A stretch of DNA of 64,000 bases from Frateuria_A yonginensis (GCF_037137055.1 NZ_JBBBNY010000009.1:1-64000), one strand, 5' to 3'. Positions 7,077 through 16,763 are shown, numbered from the stretch's first letter. The notes: generated by a model not told the origin, from the sequence alone. Program-made: numbers and translations.

Positions 7077-9035
7077 CTATCCCTGCTGCGGCGTGCGACG
7101 CAGGTTCAGCGCATAGCCCGTCGCGAGCACCAGCGCCACCACCGCCTGCGCCAGGACCGACTGCCAGGTCGGGTAGATGCCCAGCAGCTCGATCCGCGGC
7201 AGCGGCGCGACGTGCACGCCGATCCAGCCGGCCTCCTGCAGCGCGGCGATGCCCTTGCCGGTGAGCACCACCGCGAGCAGCGCGATCAGCACCGAACTGG
7301 CCGAGAAGAACTTGCCCAGCGGCAGCCGCCGGCTGGTACGCAGCAGCACCCAGGCCAGCACGGCGAGCGTCAGCGCGCCGACGGCGATGCCGCCGAGCAG
7401 CCAGGTGCGGGGCCCCTCGTTCCACATGGCCACGTAGAACAGGATGGTCTCGAACACCTCGCGGTAGACCGACAGGAAGGCCAGGCCGAACAGGAACCAC
7501 GCGGAGCGGTCCAGCGTCGCCGCCATCTTCGCCTTGAGGTAGGCCTGCCAGCGGCCGCCCACGCTCTTGCGGTGCATCCACAGGCCGACGCACAGCAATA
7601 CCGCGGCGGCGAACAGCGAGGAGAGTCCCTCGGTCAGCTCGCGGCCGGCGCCGCTGATCGCCACCGCATAGCTCGCCACCGCCCAGGTGGCGAAGCCGGC
7701 CAGCAGGGCCAGGGTCCAGCCCGCGTGCACGTAGCGCAGCATGGCGGGGCGCTCGGCCTTGCGCAGGAAGGCCAGCAGCGCGACCACCACCAGCAGCGCC
7801 TCCAGGCCCTCGCGCACCAGGATGGTCCAGGCGCCGACGAAGGCCGAGGCGGCGTCCGCGGAGCCGCCGGCCAGGGTGGCCTGGGCGCGCTGCAGCAAGG
7901 CGTCGGCGGCCTGCTGCCGGGCCAGCACGTCGGCACCGGCCGCGCCGCCGCCGACCGCGCTGCGGTAGGCGCCCATCGCCGTCTCCAGTTGCGCGCGCAG
8001 GGGACCGTCGCGCGCGTCCAGCTGCGGCTCGACCGGCTCCACGCCGTCGAGGTAGGCGGACAACGCCAGCCGTTGCGCCTCGTCGCGTTCGCCGCGCTGC
8101 CACGCGGCCAGGCTCGCGGCCAGCTTCTCGCGTGCCAGGACGAGGCCGCCGGCGGATTGCGGCAGCGCCTGCGGATGCGCGCGCAGGTAGCCCAGGATCG
8201 CGCGCGCCTCGCGCTCGCCCAGGGCGGGCGCGAGCTGCGCCACGCGGGCGCGCGAGAGGTCGTCGAGGTTGGCCAGCCGGGCGCGCGCCGGGGCGTCGCG
8301 CTTCCAGGCCTGCGCCCCTTCGGCCGCCTCCCCGGCATAGGCCAACGAGCCCACGTAGTAGGCCAGCGACCAGCGGTCGTCCACCGGCAACTGGCCGGCA
8401 TAGCCGGCCATGGCCGTGCCCTGGACTCCCTGGCTGATCGCCTCGAACAGCGAGAGCGTGCTGCGCTGGTCGGCACGCGCGCGGTCGGTGAAATCGATCG
8501 GCGGCGGATCGAGCGCGGCGGCAGCCGGGCCGTTGCCCTCGCCGCCGGCGCCGTGGCAGGCGGCGCAGGTCTGCCCGTACAGCGCGGCGCCGCGGGCGAG
8601 GTCGGGTGCGTGCGCCGGTGCGGTGGGGACGGGGTAGGCGGCAAGCAGGCCGTCGGCCAGCGCATGCGCCTGCGCCGCCACCTCGCGCGTGCCCGCCCTG
8701 GCCTCGATCAGCTGCACCAGCCGCGCGGCCTGCGTCTGCAGCTCGGCCGATGCGGGTCGCGGCGGCAGTTGCGCCAGGCGGCGCTGCACGGTGCCGGCGA
8801 ACTCGCGCATCTCGGCGTATTCGGAGGCACTGCTCACCTGGCCGTCGCGGACGGCGCCGGCGTAGTCGGTCGCCAGGTAGTCCAGCATCTGCCAGGTCTG
8901 GCTGACCGTGGCCGGTGCCGGTGCCTCGGACGGGCTGTCGCTACGCGAAGGAAGCGGCTGGGCGTGGAGGGGAAGGCCGAGGGCGAGCACGGCGGCCGCC
9001 AGCCATCCTGCCGGTTTGTTGAGAATGCCTATCAT
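7077..9035 (-). CDS. Cytochrome c / FTR1-family iron permease fusion
   Basis: A 652-residue protein with a signal peptide (cleavage near PLHAQ), an N-terminal periplasmic part of ~120 residues, a c-type heme domain (CAACHGAGGEGNGP) and a C-terminal FTR1 permease of about seven helices. The two FTR1 iron-binding REXXE motifs are present (REGLE and REVFE). FTR1 proteins import Fe(III), usually after ferroxidation of Fe(II); the fused cytochrome could carry off the electron (family-level inference). I chose the ATG at 9035 rather than the far 5' end of the frame, because it gives a normal signal peptide and a TATACT box lies seven bases before it. A strong Fur-like box covers the start. Confidence 0.88.
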   Translation of the reverse strand: MIGILNKPAGWLAAAVLALGLPLHAQPLPSRSDSPSEAPAPATVSQTWQMLDYLATDYAGAVRDGQVSSASEYAEMREFAGTVQRRLAQLPPRPASAELQTQAARLVQLIEARAGTREVAAQAHALADGLLAAYPVPTAPAHAPDLARGAALYGQTCAACHGAGGEGNGPAAAALDPPPIDFTDRARADQRSTLSLFEAISQGVQGTAMAGYAGQLPVDDRWSLAYYVGSLAYAGEAAEGAQAWKRDAPARARLANLDDLSRARVAQLAPALGEREARAILGYLRAHPQALPQSAGGLVLAREKLAASLAAWQRGERDEAQRLALSAYLDGVEPVEPQLDARDGPLRAQLETAMGAYRSAVGGGAAGADVLARQQAADALLQRAQATLAGGSADAASAFVGAWTILVREGLEALLVVVALLAFLRKAERPAMLRYVHAGWTLALLAGFATWAVASYAVAISGAGRELTEGLSSLFAAAVLLCVGLWMHRKSVGGRWQAYLKAKMAATLDRSAWFLFGLAFLSVYREVFETILFYVAMWNEGPRTWLLGGIAVGALTLAVLAWVLLRTSRRLPLGKFFSASSVLIALLAVVLTGKGIAALQEAGWIGVHVAPLPRIELLGIYPTWQSVLAQAVVALVLATGYALNLRRTPQQG

Positions 9036-9039
9036 TAGC
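9021..9039 (-). promoter_or_regulatory. Fur-like iron box over the FTR1 start codon
   Basis: GCTAATGATAGGCATTCTC on the minus strand matches the classical 19-base Fur box GATAATGATAATCATTATC at 15 of 19 positions. It spans the ATG of the iron permease gene and begins just after a TATACT hexamer, so bound Fur would block the promoter or early transcription. It fits iron repression of an iron importer; binding is inferred. Confidence 0.75.
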
Positions 9040-9041
9040 CA

Positions 9042-9047
9042 AGTATA
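9042..9047 (-). promoter_or_regulatory. Putative -10 box of the FTR1 gene
   Basis: TATACT on the minus strand. With normal spacing the transcript would begin at or next to the A of the ATG at 9035, predicting a leaderless or nearly leaderless mRNA; no Shine-Dalgarno sequence is seen before that ATG. No convincing -35 hexamer. Confidence 0.4.
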
Positions 9048-9089
9048 GGCCGCAAACGAAGCGCAGGGGCAGGACACCGGGAGGACGGG

Positions 9090-9300
9090 TGTGCACTCAG
9101 GCCGGCCGTCCTTCGCTTCCGCTTTGTTGCGAGTTCTCCGCGATCGGGCTCGCCTGCGGCTCCCGCTGGCCGCCGGCGGGTCACTTGTCCTTGCTGGCGC
9201 AAGGAGAAGTGACCAGAGCCATGGCCTGGCGCCACCCGATGGGAAATAAGAGCCGGGTGCCCTCGGGCGTTGCCGGGTGGGGTGGTCGTTCCTGCTGCCG
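9090..9300 (+). repeat. Dispersed repeat copy A (AGAAGTGACC family)
   Basis: Part of the gene-free stretch between the FTR1 gene and gapA (9036-9462). It shares with 15965-16190 and 16425-16625 the order GGGCTCGCCTGCGG, then a long inverted repeat, then ATGGCCTGG. The inverted repeat here is GGTCACTTGTCCTTG / CAAGGAGAAGTGACC at 9179-9214, imperfect only at one central position. No gene is supported in this stretch; the short open frames are products of the repeat. Confidence 0.75.
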
Positions 9301-9396
9301 CTGCACCGCGAGCCAGTCGCTGGTGGGCGGCTCCGGCCGAGTGCTTCTCTGCTGGCGGGGGGCGGGCGCCTTCCGGAGCCTCGGCACGCACCCGTG

Positions 9397-9430
9397 AAAA
9401 AAGGCCGGGCCCATGGCGGGGCCCGGCCTT
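9397..9430 (-). terminator. Rho-independent terminator of gapA
   Basis: On the minus strand a strong GC hairpin, AAGGCCGGGCCC / GGGCCCGGCCTT, is followed directly by TTTTTT. It lies 33 bases past the gapA stop codon. Confidence 0.9.
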
Positions 9431-9462
9431 CCGTGTCTTGGTCGATACGGCCTGGCGCCGCC

Positions 9463-10464
<1,002 letters not shown>

Positions 10465-10697
10465 GGGCAAGCGTCCTCTTGAGGTTTCGATGAAACGGCG
10501 GGGCGACGCGTAGTCGCCGAAACGCCCATTTTAGCGCCGAAAGGGGTCACGACGCCGTACAACGTCCCGCCCGCTTGCGCCGCAGACAGGCTGCCTGGGC
10601 AGGTATCGACGCGGCACGACGCCGCGGTCGCTTGCGCCGCGCCGAGGCGCGTACTACTTGTGGCGGCAGGGCGTCCCGCGACGAGGGAGGCAAGGCC

Positions 10698-11558
10698 ATG
10701 CAGGCAAAGATCACGCCGTTCTTCCATGCGGCGACCTCGACCTGGTCCTACCTGGTGCGCGACCCGGCCAGCGGCGAGGCGGCGATCATCGACCCGGTGC
10801 TGGATTTCGACTCGGCCAGCGGCGAGGTAGGCCATGCCAGCGCGGCGACGTTGCTGGCCGCGGCCGCGAACGAAGGGGCGACGCTGCGCTGGCTGCTCGA
10901 GACGCATGCCCACGCCGACCACCTTTCGGCCGCCGCCTGGCTGCGGGAGCGCACCGGCGCGCAAACGGCCATCGGCGCCGGCATCGTGGACGTGCAGGCG
11001 ACCTTCCGGTCGCGACTGGGGCTGGCGCCGGACGAGCCCTACCTGGACGGCCGCGCCTTCGACCGCCTGCTGCACGACGGTGACGTGCTGCCGCTGGGCC
11101 GCCTCGCGATCCGGGTGATCGCCACGCCCGGCCACACCCCCGAGAGCGTGAGCTACCTTGTCGGCGACGCGGTGTTCGTCGGCGACACGCTGTTTTCCCC
11201 GGCCGCCGGTGCGGCACGCTGCGACTTCCCGGGCGGCGATGCGCAGGCGCTGTTCCGTTCCGTGTGGCGACTCTACGGGCTGCCGGCCCGGCGGATGTTC
11301 CTCGCCCACGACTACCCGCCGTCGGGGCAGGCGCCACGGGCCGAGGTGCCGCTGGACGAGCAGCGCAGGGACAACATCCATATCCGCGAGGGCGTCGAGG
11401 AGGCCGCGTTCGTCACCGCGCGCCGCCAGCGCGACGCCGGCCTGCCGGCGCCGCGCCTGCTCTGGCCGGCGCTGCAGGCGAACATCCGCGGCGGGCGCCT
11501 GCCGCCGCCCGAAGCCAACGGCGTGCGCTACTTCAAGCTGCCGCTGCGGGAGGCGTGA
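10698..11558 (+). CDS. MBL-fold hydrolase, persulfide-dioxygenase (ETHE1/Blh) type
   Basis: A 286-residue metallo-beta-lactamase-fold protein. Metal motifs are THAHADHLS (HxHxDH), GHTPES and AHDY, with the VFVGDTLF strand characteristic of ETHE1/Blh proteins, which oxidise glutathione persulfide to sulfite in sulfide detoxification. There is no fused rhodanese domain. The ATG at 10698 follows the strong ribosome site GAGGGAGG; the open frame continues upstream but without a start of this quality. The S1/P1 nuclease gene follows after 47 bases. The exact substrate is inferred from family; a glyoxalase II-like role is the alternative. Confidence 0.8.
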   Translation: MQAKITPFFHAATSTWSYLVRDPASGEAAIIDPVLDFDSASGEVGHASAATLLAAAANEGATLRWLLETHAHADHLSAAAWLRERTGAQTAIGAGIVDVQATFRSRLGLAPDEPYLDGRAFDRLLHDGDVLPLGRLAIRVIATPGHTPESVSYLVGDAVFVGDTLFSPAAGAARCDFPGGDAQALFRSVWRLYGLPARRMFLAHDYPPSGQAPRAEVPLDEQRRDNIHIREGVEEAAFVTARRQRDAGLPAPRLLWPALQANIRGGRLPPPEANGVRYFKLPLREA

Positions 11559-11605
11559 GGACAGGCTGTGGCACACTCGCCGGCCTTTCGCCAGCGTGTG
11601 TCGCG

Positions 11606-12403
11606 ATGACCCTGCCGTTCCGCTCCGTCGCCTGCCTGCTGCTCGCCCTGCTGCGGGTTCCCGAGGCGCATGCCTGGGGGCCGGACGGCCACCGCATCGT
11701 GGCCGAGCTGGCGCAGCGCCATCTCAGCCCGGCAGCCGAGGCGCAGGTCGAGCGGCTGCTGGCGCCGGAACACACCCGCCGACTGGCGGACGTCGCCACC
11801 TGGGCCGACGAGCTGCAGGACGATCCCTCGCAGCAGCGCTTGTGGCACGCCACCCGCGCGCTGCACTACGTCAACTTCCACGACCGCAGCTGCGATTACC
11901 AGCCGCCGCGCGACTGCCCCGACGGACGCTGCGTGGTCGCCGGCCTCGCCCATTACGTGGCCGTGCTCGGCGACCGCCGGCAGAGCGACGCGCGTCGGCT
12001 CCAGGCGCTGAAGTTCGTGGTGCACTTCGTCGGCGACATCCACCAGCCGCTGCATGCCGGCTACCGCGACGACAAGGGCGGCAACCTCTACCAGGTGCGA
12101 TTCGAGGGCCACGGCAGCAACCTGCACAAGGTGTGGGACTCGGGCCTGCTGGGTACGCGCAGGCTGGCCTGGCAGGACTACGCGCGGCAGCTCGACGCGC
12201 GCGGACCGGTCGCGCTGCCGCCAGCCGCAGCCGCGTCGTACGCCGCCTGGGCGGAAGCATCCTGCCGGGCGACCCGCGACATCTACCCCCCGGCCCGCAC
12301 CCTCGGCGACGCCTACGTGGCGCGCTGGAGGCCGCTGGAGGAGCAACGTCTGCGCGAGGCCGGCCGGCGCCTCGCCGAGCTGCTCGAGCGCACGCTCGAC
12401 TGA
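11606..12403 (+). CDS. S1/P1-type zinc nuclease, secreted
   Basis: A 265-residue protein with a signal peptide ending HA-WGPDGH, which leaves the N-terminal Trp that ligates zinc in S1/P1 nucleases. The other zinc ligands can be seen: WGPDGHRI, ATWADE, ALHYVNF, the HFVGDIHQPLH motif and NLHKVWD. Such enzymes degrade single-stranded nucleic acids and release 3'-phosphate in the periplasm or outside the cell, supporting phosphate and nucleotide scavenging. Same strand as the upstream hydrolase and possibly cotranscribed. Confidence 0.92.
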   Translation: MTLPFRSVACLLLALLRVPEAHAWGPDGHRIVAELAQRHLSPAAEAQVERLLAPEHTRRLADVATWADELQDDPSQQRLWHATRALHYVNFHDRSCDYQPPRDCPDGRCVVAGLAHYVAVLGDRRQSDARRLQALKFVVHFVGDIHQPLHAGYRDDKGGNLYQVRFEGHGSNLHKVWDSGLLGTRRLAWQDYARQLDARGPVALPPAAAASYAAWAEASCRATRDIYPPARTLGDAYVARWRPLEEQRLREAGRRLAELLERTLD

Positions 12404-12572
12404 TCCGGCGAACGACCCGGTTGCGCTGCGCTGCGCGCCTCCCGTCGCACGCCGCCGGCTCGCGCGCCGGCGCCGTGGCCCGAGAAGGCCGGGGCCGGGC
12501 GGTTGCGCCCCGTCACACTGCATACGATTGCACCCCGACCGCGCCGTCACCGGCATCTGCTAGCCTCGTGGG

Positions 12573-14045
12573 ATGAACGCCGAACAACCCCTGCGCCGTA
12601 CCAAGATCGTCGCCACCCTGGGCCCGGCCACCGATGCGCCGGGCATGCTCGAACGCCTCATCGCCGAAGGCGTGGACGTGGTCCGCCTCAACCTCTCCCA
12701 TGGCCAGCCGCAGGACCATCGCGCGCGGGCCATGGCCGTCCGTGCCGCGGCGGAGGCCGCCGGACGCGAGGTCGGCATCCTGGCCGACCTGCAGGGCCCC
12801 AAGATCCGCATCGAGAAGTTCGCCAACGGGCCGGTGGAGCTGCAGCCGGGCGATCCGTTCGTGCTCGATTGCGCCCCCGGCGCGCCGCCCGGCGACGCCA
12901 CGCGCGTGGGCGTGAGCTACCACGAGCTGCCGAACGACGTGGCGGCCGGCGACGTGCTGCTGCTGGACGACGGACTGGTCGCGTTGCGCGTGCTCGCGGT
13001 CGAGGGTGCGCAGGTGCGCTGCGAGGTGCTGATCGGCGGGCGGCTGTCCGACCGCAAGGGGCTCAACCGCCAGGGTGGTGGGCTCTCGGTCGCGGCGCTG
13101 TCGGACAAGGACCGCGCCGACATCAAGCTGGCCGCGGAAATCGGTGCCGACTTCCTGGCGGTGTCGTTCGTGCGCTCGGCGCAGGACATGGAGCAGGCGC
13201 GCCGGCTGCTGCGCGAGGCCGACGGTCACGCCGCGCTGGTCGCCAAGATCGAGCGCGCCGACGCCATTGCGGTGCTGGGCGAGATCATCGACGCCTCCGA
13301 CGCGGTGATGGTCGCGCGCGGCGACCTGGGCGTGGAGATCGGCGACGCCGAGCTGCCCGGCCTGCAGAAGAAGATCATTCGCGAGGCGGTGGCGCGCAAC
13401 CGCGCCGTGATCACCGCCACGCAGATGCTGCAGTCGATGGTGACCGCGCCGATCCCGACCCGCGCCGAGGTGCTCGACGTCGCCAACGCGGTGATCGACG
13501 GCACCGACGCGGTGATGCTGTCGCAGGAGACCGCCGCCGGCGCGCACCCGGACATCGCCGTGGCGGCCATGCGCCGCATCTGCCTGGGCGCCGAACGGCA
13601 GTTCGAGCCGAAGGAGGAGCTCAACGGCATCGCGCACCGGCTCGACCGCGCCGACCAGGCGATCGCGCTGGCCGCGATGGTGCTGGCCGGCCAGCTCGGC
13701 GTGCGGGCGCTGATCGCGCTGACCGAGTCGGGCGCCACCGCGCAGTGGCTTTCGCGCTACCGCAGCGCGGTGCCGATCTTCGCGCTCTCGCCCAGTGCCG
13801 ATGCGCGCCGGCGCATGCTGCTGCTGCGCGACGTGCAGCCGGTGGCCTTCAACGAGGTCAGCCAGAGCAGCGCCGCCAACGCGCGCGAGGCGGTGCGCCA
13901 GCTGTTCGCGCTGGGCAAGCTGGCCGAAGGCGACCGCGTGGTGCTCACCCAGGGGGACCGTGTCGGCGCTGGCGGCGGCACCAACACGCTCAAGCTGCTG
14001 CTGGTGGGCGCCGAGGGCATCGTGGAGAGCCTGCGCGACCTGTAG
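12573..14045 (+). CDS. pyk: Pyruvate kinase
   Basis: A 490-residue enzyme converting phosphoenolpyruvate and ADP to pyruvate and ATP. N-terminal RRTKIVATLGPATDAPGML and NLSHG, the catalytic-lysine region LVAKIERADAIAVL, the metal-binding MVARGDLGVEIG and the TATQMLQSM helix are all present. The length and single C-terminal regulatory domain are normal. It starts 170 bases after the nuclease gene; the class I aldolase gene follows on the same strand, beyond a REP-like element and a small periplasmic gene. Confidence 0.97.
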   Translation: MNAEQPLRRTKIVATLGPATDAPGMLERLIAEGVDVVRLNLSHGQPQDHRARAMAVRAAAEAAGREVGILADLQGPKIRIEKFANGPVELQPGDPFVLDCAPGAPPGDATRVGVSYHELPNDVAAGDVLLLDDGLVALRVLAVEGAQVRCEVLIGGRLSDRKGLNRQGGGLSVAALSDKDRADIKLAAEIGADFLAVSFVRSAQDMEQARRLLREADGHAALVAKIERADAIAVLGEIIDASDAVMVARGDLGVEIGDAELPGLQKKIIREAVARNRAVITATQMLQSMVTAPIPTRAEVLDVANAVIDGTDAVMLSQETAAGAHPDIAVAAMRRICLGAERQFEPKEELNGIAHRLDRADQAIALAAMVLAGQLGVRALIALTESGATAQWLSRYRSAVPIFALSPSADARRRMLLLRDVQPVAFNEVSQSSAANAREAVRQLFALGKLAEGDRVVLTQGDRVGAGGGTNTLKLLLVGAEGIVESLRDL

Positions 14046-14091
14046 CGCGCCGTTGCCGGTGCGGCATGGAAGGGTGGCCACCAGCGCCCAG

Positions 14092-14174
14092 GTAGGAGCG
14101 AGCTTGCACGCGATGCTTTTTCTTCACTGCGGGGCGCCAAGAGCCAAGAGCATCGCGAGCAAGCCCGGTCCTGC
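14092..14174. repeat. REP-like inverted pair (GGAGCGAGCTTG...)
   Basis: TAGGAGCGAGCTTGCACGCG followed by ATGC at 14093-14116 is mirrored by GCATCGCGAGCAAGCCCGGT at 14150. The two arms form an inverted pair around a short spacer, as in Pseudomonas/Xanthomonas REP doublets. The same 20-mer begins the larger repeats near 15970 and 16610 and recurs degraded at 63599. Confidence 0.75.
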
Positions 14175-14322
14175 AGCGTTGGTGCTCAGGGCGGGTCCAC
14201 CGGACGCTTCTGCTCGGGACGACCGCCTGCCATCGGCGCGGCACGGCCCAGGGGTGTGGGAGCATCACGGGCCGCCCGGTCCCCACGGCGCTACACTGCG
14301 GCCCCACGTCCAGGAGGTTGCC

Positions 14323-14751
14323 ATGAAACCGACCGTCCGCCGCCTCGCGTTCGCGACCCTGCTGGCCGCCGGCTTGCCGGTGGCGGCGCAATCGCTCCAG
14401 CGGGTCGATCCGCAGCATCTGTACGACTACTGGATCCTGCTCAACCAGAAGGTCGACATCGACATTCCCAACAGCGCGCGCATCAACGAGCCCGGCTGCG
14501 CCGCGGTCAGCTACATGATCGGCTCCGACGGCGTGCCGCGTAACCTGAAGGTGGAGAAGGCGGTACCCAACGCCGACTTCGGCAAGGTGGCGCTGAGCGC
14601 GGTGTCCAACTTCCGCTATGGCCCCGCGCTCGCCAACCGCAACAGCGACCCGGTGGCCACCTACTACGTGGTGCCATTCAACGCGCCGGACGACAAGGCC
14701 GGGCAGCAGAAGGTGATGGCGCCCTGCCACCTGCCGGGCTACGAGGGCTGA
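14323..14751 (+). CDS. Small periplasmic TonB-C-like protein
   Basis: A 142-residue protein with a signal peptide ending PVAA-QSLQ and a soluble domain of ~115 residues. The stretch from AAVSYMIGSDGVPRNLKVEK to VPFNAP has the pattern of the TonB C-terminal fold (variable strand, GxPRxLKVxxAxP, helix, then a strand with RY or RYxP). There is no membrane anchor or proline-rich spacer, so it is not a functional TonB. Two cysteines (GCAA, APCHL) could pair. Start fixed by CAGGAGG seven bases before the ATG at 14323. The role is unknown. Confidence 0.7.
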   Translation: MKPTVRRLAFATLLAAGLPVAAQSLQRVDPQHLYDYWILLNQKVDIDIPNSARINEPGCAAVSYMIGSDGVPRNLKVEKAVPNADFGKVALSAVSNFRYGPALANRNSDPVATYYVVPFNAPDDKAGQQKVMAPCHLPGYEG

Positions 14752-14879
14752 GGCGCCCGGCCGGGCCGTCACGACGGCTTCGGCACATCTGGCTATAATC
14801 GCGCGCTTTGACCGCCGCCGGCCCGCCGGGACGGCCGCATCCATAGCGGTGACACCGCCTCGTACGCACGGAGTCGTTC

Positions 14880-15884
14880 ATGAGCATTGAAGATCTTGAG
14901 AGCATCGCCCTGGCGATGGTCGCGCCAGGCAAGGGTATCATCGCGATCGACGAATCGACCAACACGATCAGGAAGCGCTTCGAGGCCGTCGGCATCGAGA
15001 ACACTGAGGAGAACCGCCGCGCCTACCGCGAGCTGCTGCTCACCACACCGGGCCTGAACGAGCACATTTCCGGCGCCATCCTCTACGACGAGACCATCCG
15101 CCAGAAGACCCGCGACGGCGTGCCGTTCACCGAGGTGATGAAGAAGAACGGCATCATCCCCGGCATCAAGGTCGACAAGGGTCCGGTGCCGCTGGCCGGC
15201 TTCCCGGGCGACGTGGTCACCGAGGGCCTGGACGGCCTGCGCGAGCGCCTGGCCGAGTACGTCAAGCTCGGCGCGCAGTTCGCCAAGTGGCGTGCGGTGA
15301 TCAACATCTCCGAAGAGAACCCGAGCTCCACCGCGATCGAGGCGAACATGCACGCGCTGGCCCGCTACGCGGCGCTGTGCCAGGAGGCCGGTCTGGTGCC
15401 CATGGTCGAGCCGGAAGTGATCATGGACGGCGACCACACCATCGAGGTCAGCTACGAAGTCCACGAGGCGGTGCTGCGCAGCCTGTTCAATGCGCTGTAC
15501 GAGCAGAACGTGATGCTGGAGGGCGTGATCCTCAAGGTCAGCATGGTCATCCCGGGCAAGAATTGCGCCGAACAGGCCCAGGTCGAGGACGTCGCCGAGG
15601 CCACCGTGCGCGTGCTCAAGAGCACCGTGCCCGCTTCGCTGCCGGGCATCGTGTTCCTCTCCGGCGGCCAGACCGACGAGCAGGCCACCGCGCACCTCAA
15701 CGCCATGAACCGCATCGGCCCGCACCCGTGGCCGCTGTCCTTCTCCTACGGTCGCGCCATGCAGCAGGCCGCGCTCAAGCTCTGGGCCAAGGACATGAAG
15801 GGCAATTACGCCGAGGCGCAGAAGACCGTCGCCGCGCGTGCCAAGGACAACGGCCTGGCGGCGCTGGGGCAGTGGAACGGCTGA
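14880..15884 (+). CDS. fba: Fructose-bisphosphate aldolase, class I
   Basis: A 334-residue Schiff-base aldolase of the animal/plant-like class I family. Signatures: GKGIIAIDESTNTI near the N-terminus, LYDETI, KVDKG, the AKWRAVI lysine region, the Schiff-base lysine in EGVILKVSMVIPGK and FLSGGQTDEQA. It cleaves fructose-1,6-bisphosphate to two triose phosphates. Its presence beside pyk, tkt, gapA and pgk marks a central-carbon neighbourhood. A strong rho-independent terminator follows 25 bases after the stop. Confidence 0.97.
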   Translation: MSIEDLESIALAMVAPGKGIIAIDESTNTIRKRFEAVGIENTEENRRAYRELLLTTPGLNEHISGAILYDETIRQKTRDGVPFTEVMKKNGIIPGIKVDKGPVPLAGFPGDVVTEGLDGLRERLAEYVKLGAQFAKWRAVINISEENPSSTAIEANMHALARYAALCQEAGLVPMVEPEVIMDGDHTIEVSYEVHEAVLRSLFNALYEQNVMLEGVILKVSMVIPGKNCAEQAQVEDVAEATVRVLKSTVPASLPGIVFLSGGQTDEQATAHLNAMNRIGPHPWPLSFSYGRAMQQAALKLWAKDMKGNYAEAQKTVAARAKDNGLAALGQWNG

Positions 15885-15909
15885 CCCGACCGCCGAGCCG
15901 TTTCGGCAG

Positions 15910-15940
15910 AGGGGCGCCATCGGGCGCCCTTCTTTTTTTT
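15910..15940 (+). terminator. Rho-independent terminator of fba
   Basis: The hairpin GGGCGCC (15912-15918) / GGCGCCC (15923-15929) is followed by TTCTTTTTTTT. It ends the plus-strand transcript that carries fba. Confidence 0.92.
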
Positions 15941-15964
15941 CGCGTGCCGTGACGCGCTCCCGCG

Positions 15965-16190
15965 ATCGTGTTGGAGCGAGCTTGCTCGTGATGCTCTTTT
16001 TCCTTGTGCTTCGCTGGGGGCTTGCTTGCGGGGCGTTCCGTTCTTCTGTGGCGCTGCCGCGGCTCGCCTGCGGCGGGCTTTCGATCGCCTGCCGGCGCTC
16101 GAGTGACTTCTCTTTGCTGGCCCAAAGAGAAGTCACCAGGAGAAACGGCCTGGGTGAGCCCGGGGTGAGGCAAAAGCTAGGAGCCGTTGC
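15965..16190 (+). repeat. Dispersed repeat copy B
   Basis: Begins with TTGGAGCGAGCTTGCTCGTG, then GGCTCGCCTGCGGCGGGCTT, and contains a perfect 14-base inverted repeat GTGACTTCTCTTTG / CAAAGAGAAGTCAC (16103-16136), followed by AAACGGCCTGGG and an AGCTAGG tail. Read forward it gives the well-known spurious peptide SLLAQREVTR. Homologous to copy A (9090) and, inverted, to copy C (16425). Confidence 0.85.
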
Positions 16191-16424
16191 GGCCAGCAAG
16201 GTGCGCCTGGCTCTTAGAGGGGCTATAGCGGCTACATCGCGGGCGCTCGGGAACCGGGGCCAGGGCGGCGCCCTGCCGCGTGGAGGCTGAGGGCGTGCGA
16301 TGCGCAGCGAGCCTGTCCATCGCCTCGGTCATCGAGCGCTCGCGGGTCGCCGCAGTAGCTCCTCTGGAAGCGACCGCGTCGCCCGGCAAGGCGTACGGGC
16401 GCCTAGCTCTTCTTCCTCATCGAG

Positions 16425-16625
16425 TTGCCCCAGGCCATTTCTCTTGGTGACGTCTCTTGGGCCCGCGAAGAGAAGTGACCCGCTGGCCGGCAGGCCAGCG
16501 GAAGCCCGCCGCAGGCGAGCCCGGTCGCGGAGAGCCACGGAAGAACGACACACCCCCGCGAGGCAGGCCTTCCGCGAAGCGAACAAAGAGCAAGAAACAT
16601 CGCGAGCAAGACTCGCTCCTACAGG
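16425..16625 (-). repeat. Dispersed repeat copy C (inverted relative to B)
   Basis: Its reverse complement reads in the same order as copy B: TAGGAGCGAGTCTTGCTCGC, then CTCGCCTGCGGCGGGCTTCC, the inverted repeat (GGTCACTTCTCTTCG with its partner GTCTCTTGG/GACG, here imperfect), AGAAATGGCCTGGGG and an AGCTAGG tail. Together B and C form a large inverted pair with about 235 bases between them. Confidence 0.8.
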
Positions 16626-16743
16626 CATGCGGTGCTCGGCGGAGAGGGACCAGCAAGCACATGGGTGAGCGAACACGGCAAGACCAGCCACGGGCGCCCT
16701 GGCGCGCAAATCATTGCCATCGCGAGCCCACGCCTCACCCCAA

Positions 16744-16763
16744 CTCTCCCCGGCAAGGAGAGG
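16744..16763. repeat. CTCTCCC/GGAGAGG short palindrome
   Basis: CTCTCCC-CGGCAA-GGAGAGG, a second member of the small palindrome family seen at 7045, 20829 and 23580. Intergenic. Confidence 0.45.

Noticed and set aside
7077..9077. The longest version of the FTR1 frame starting at 9077
   Set aside because: The extra 14 residues include a Cys-rich non-signal sequence and lie upstream of the predicted -10 box; the ATG at 9035 gives a normal signal peptide.
14793..16199. A 468-residue minus-strand frame starting near LLVTSLWASKEK
   Set aside because: Repeat copy B joined to the antisense of fba; spurious annotation type well known in this order.
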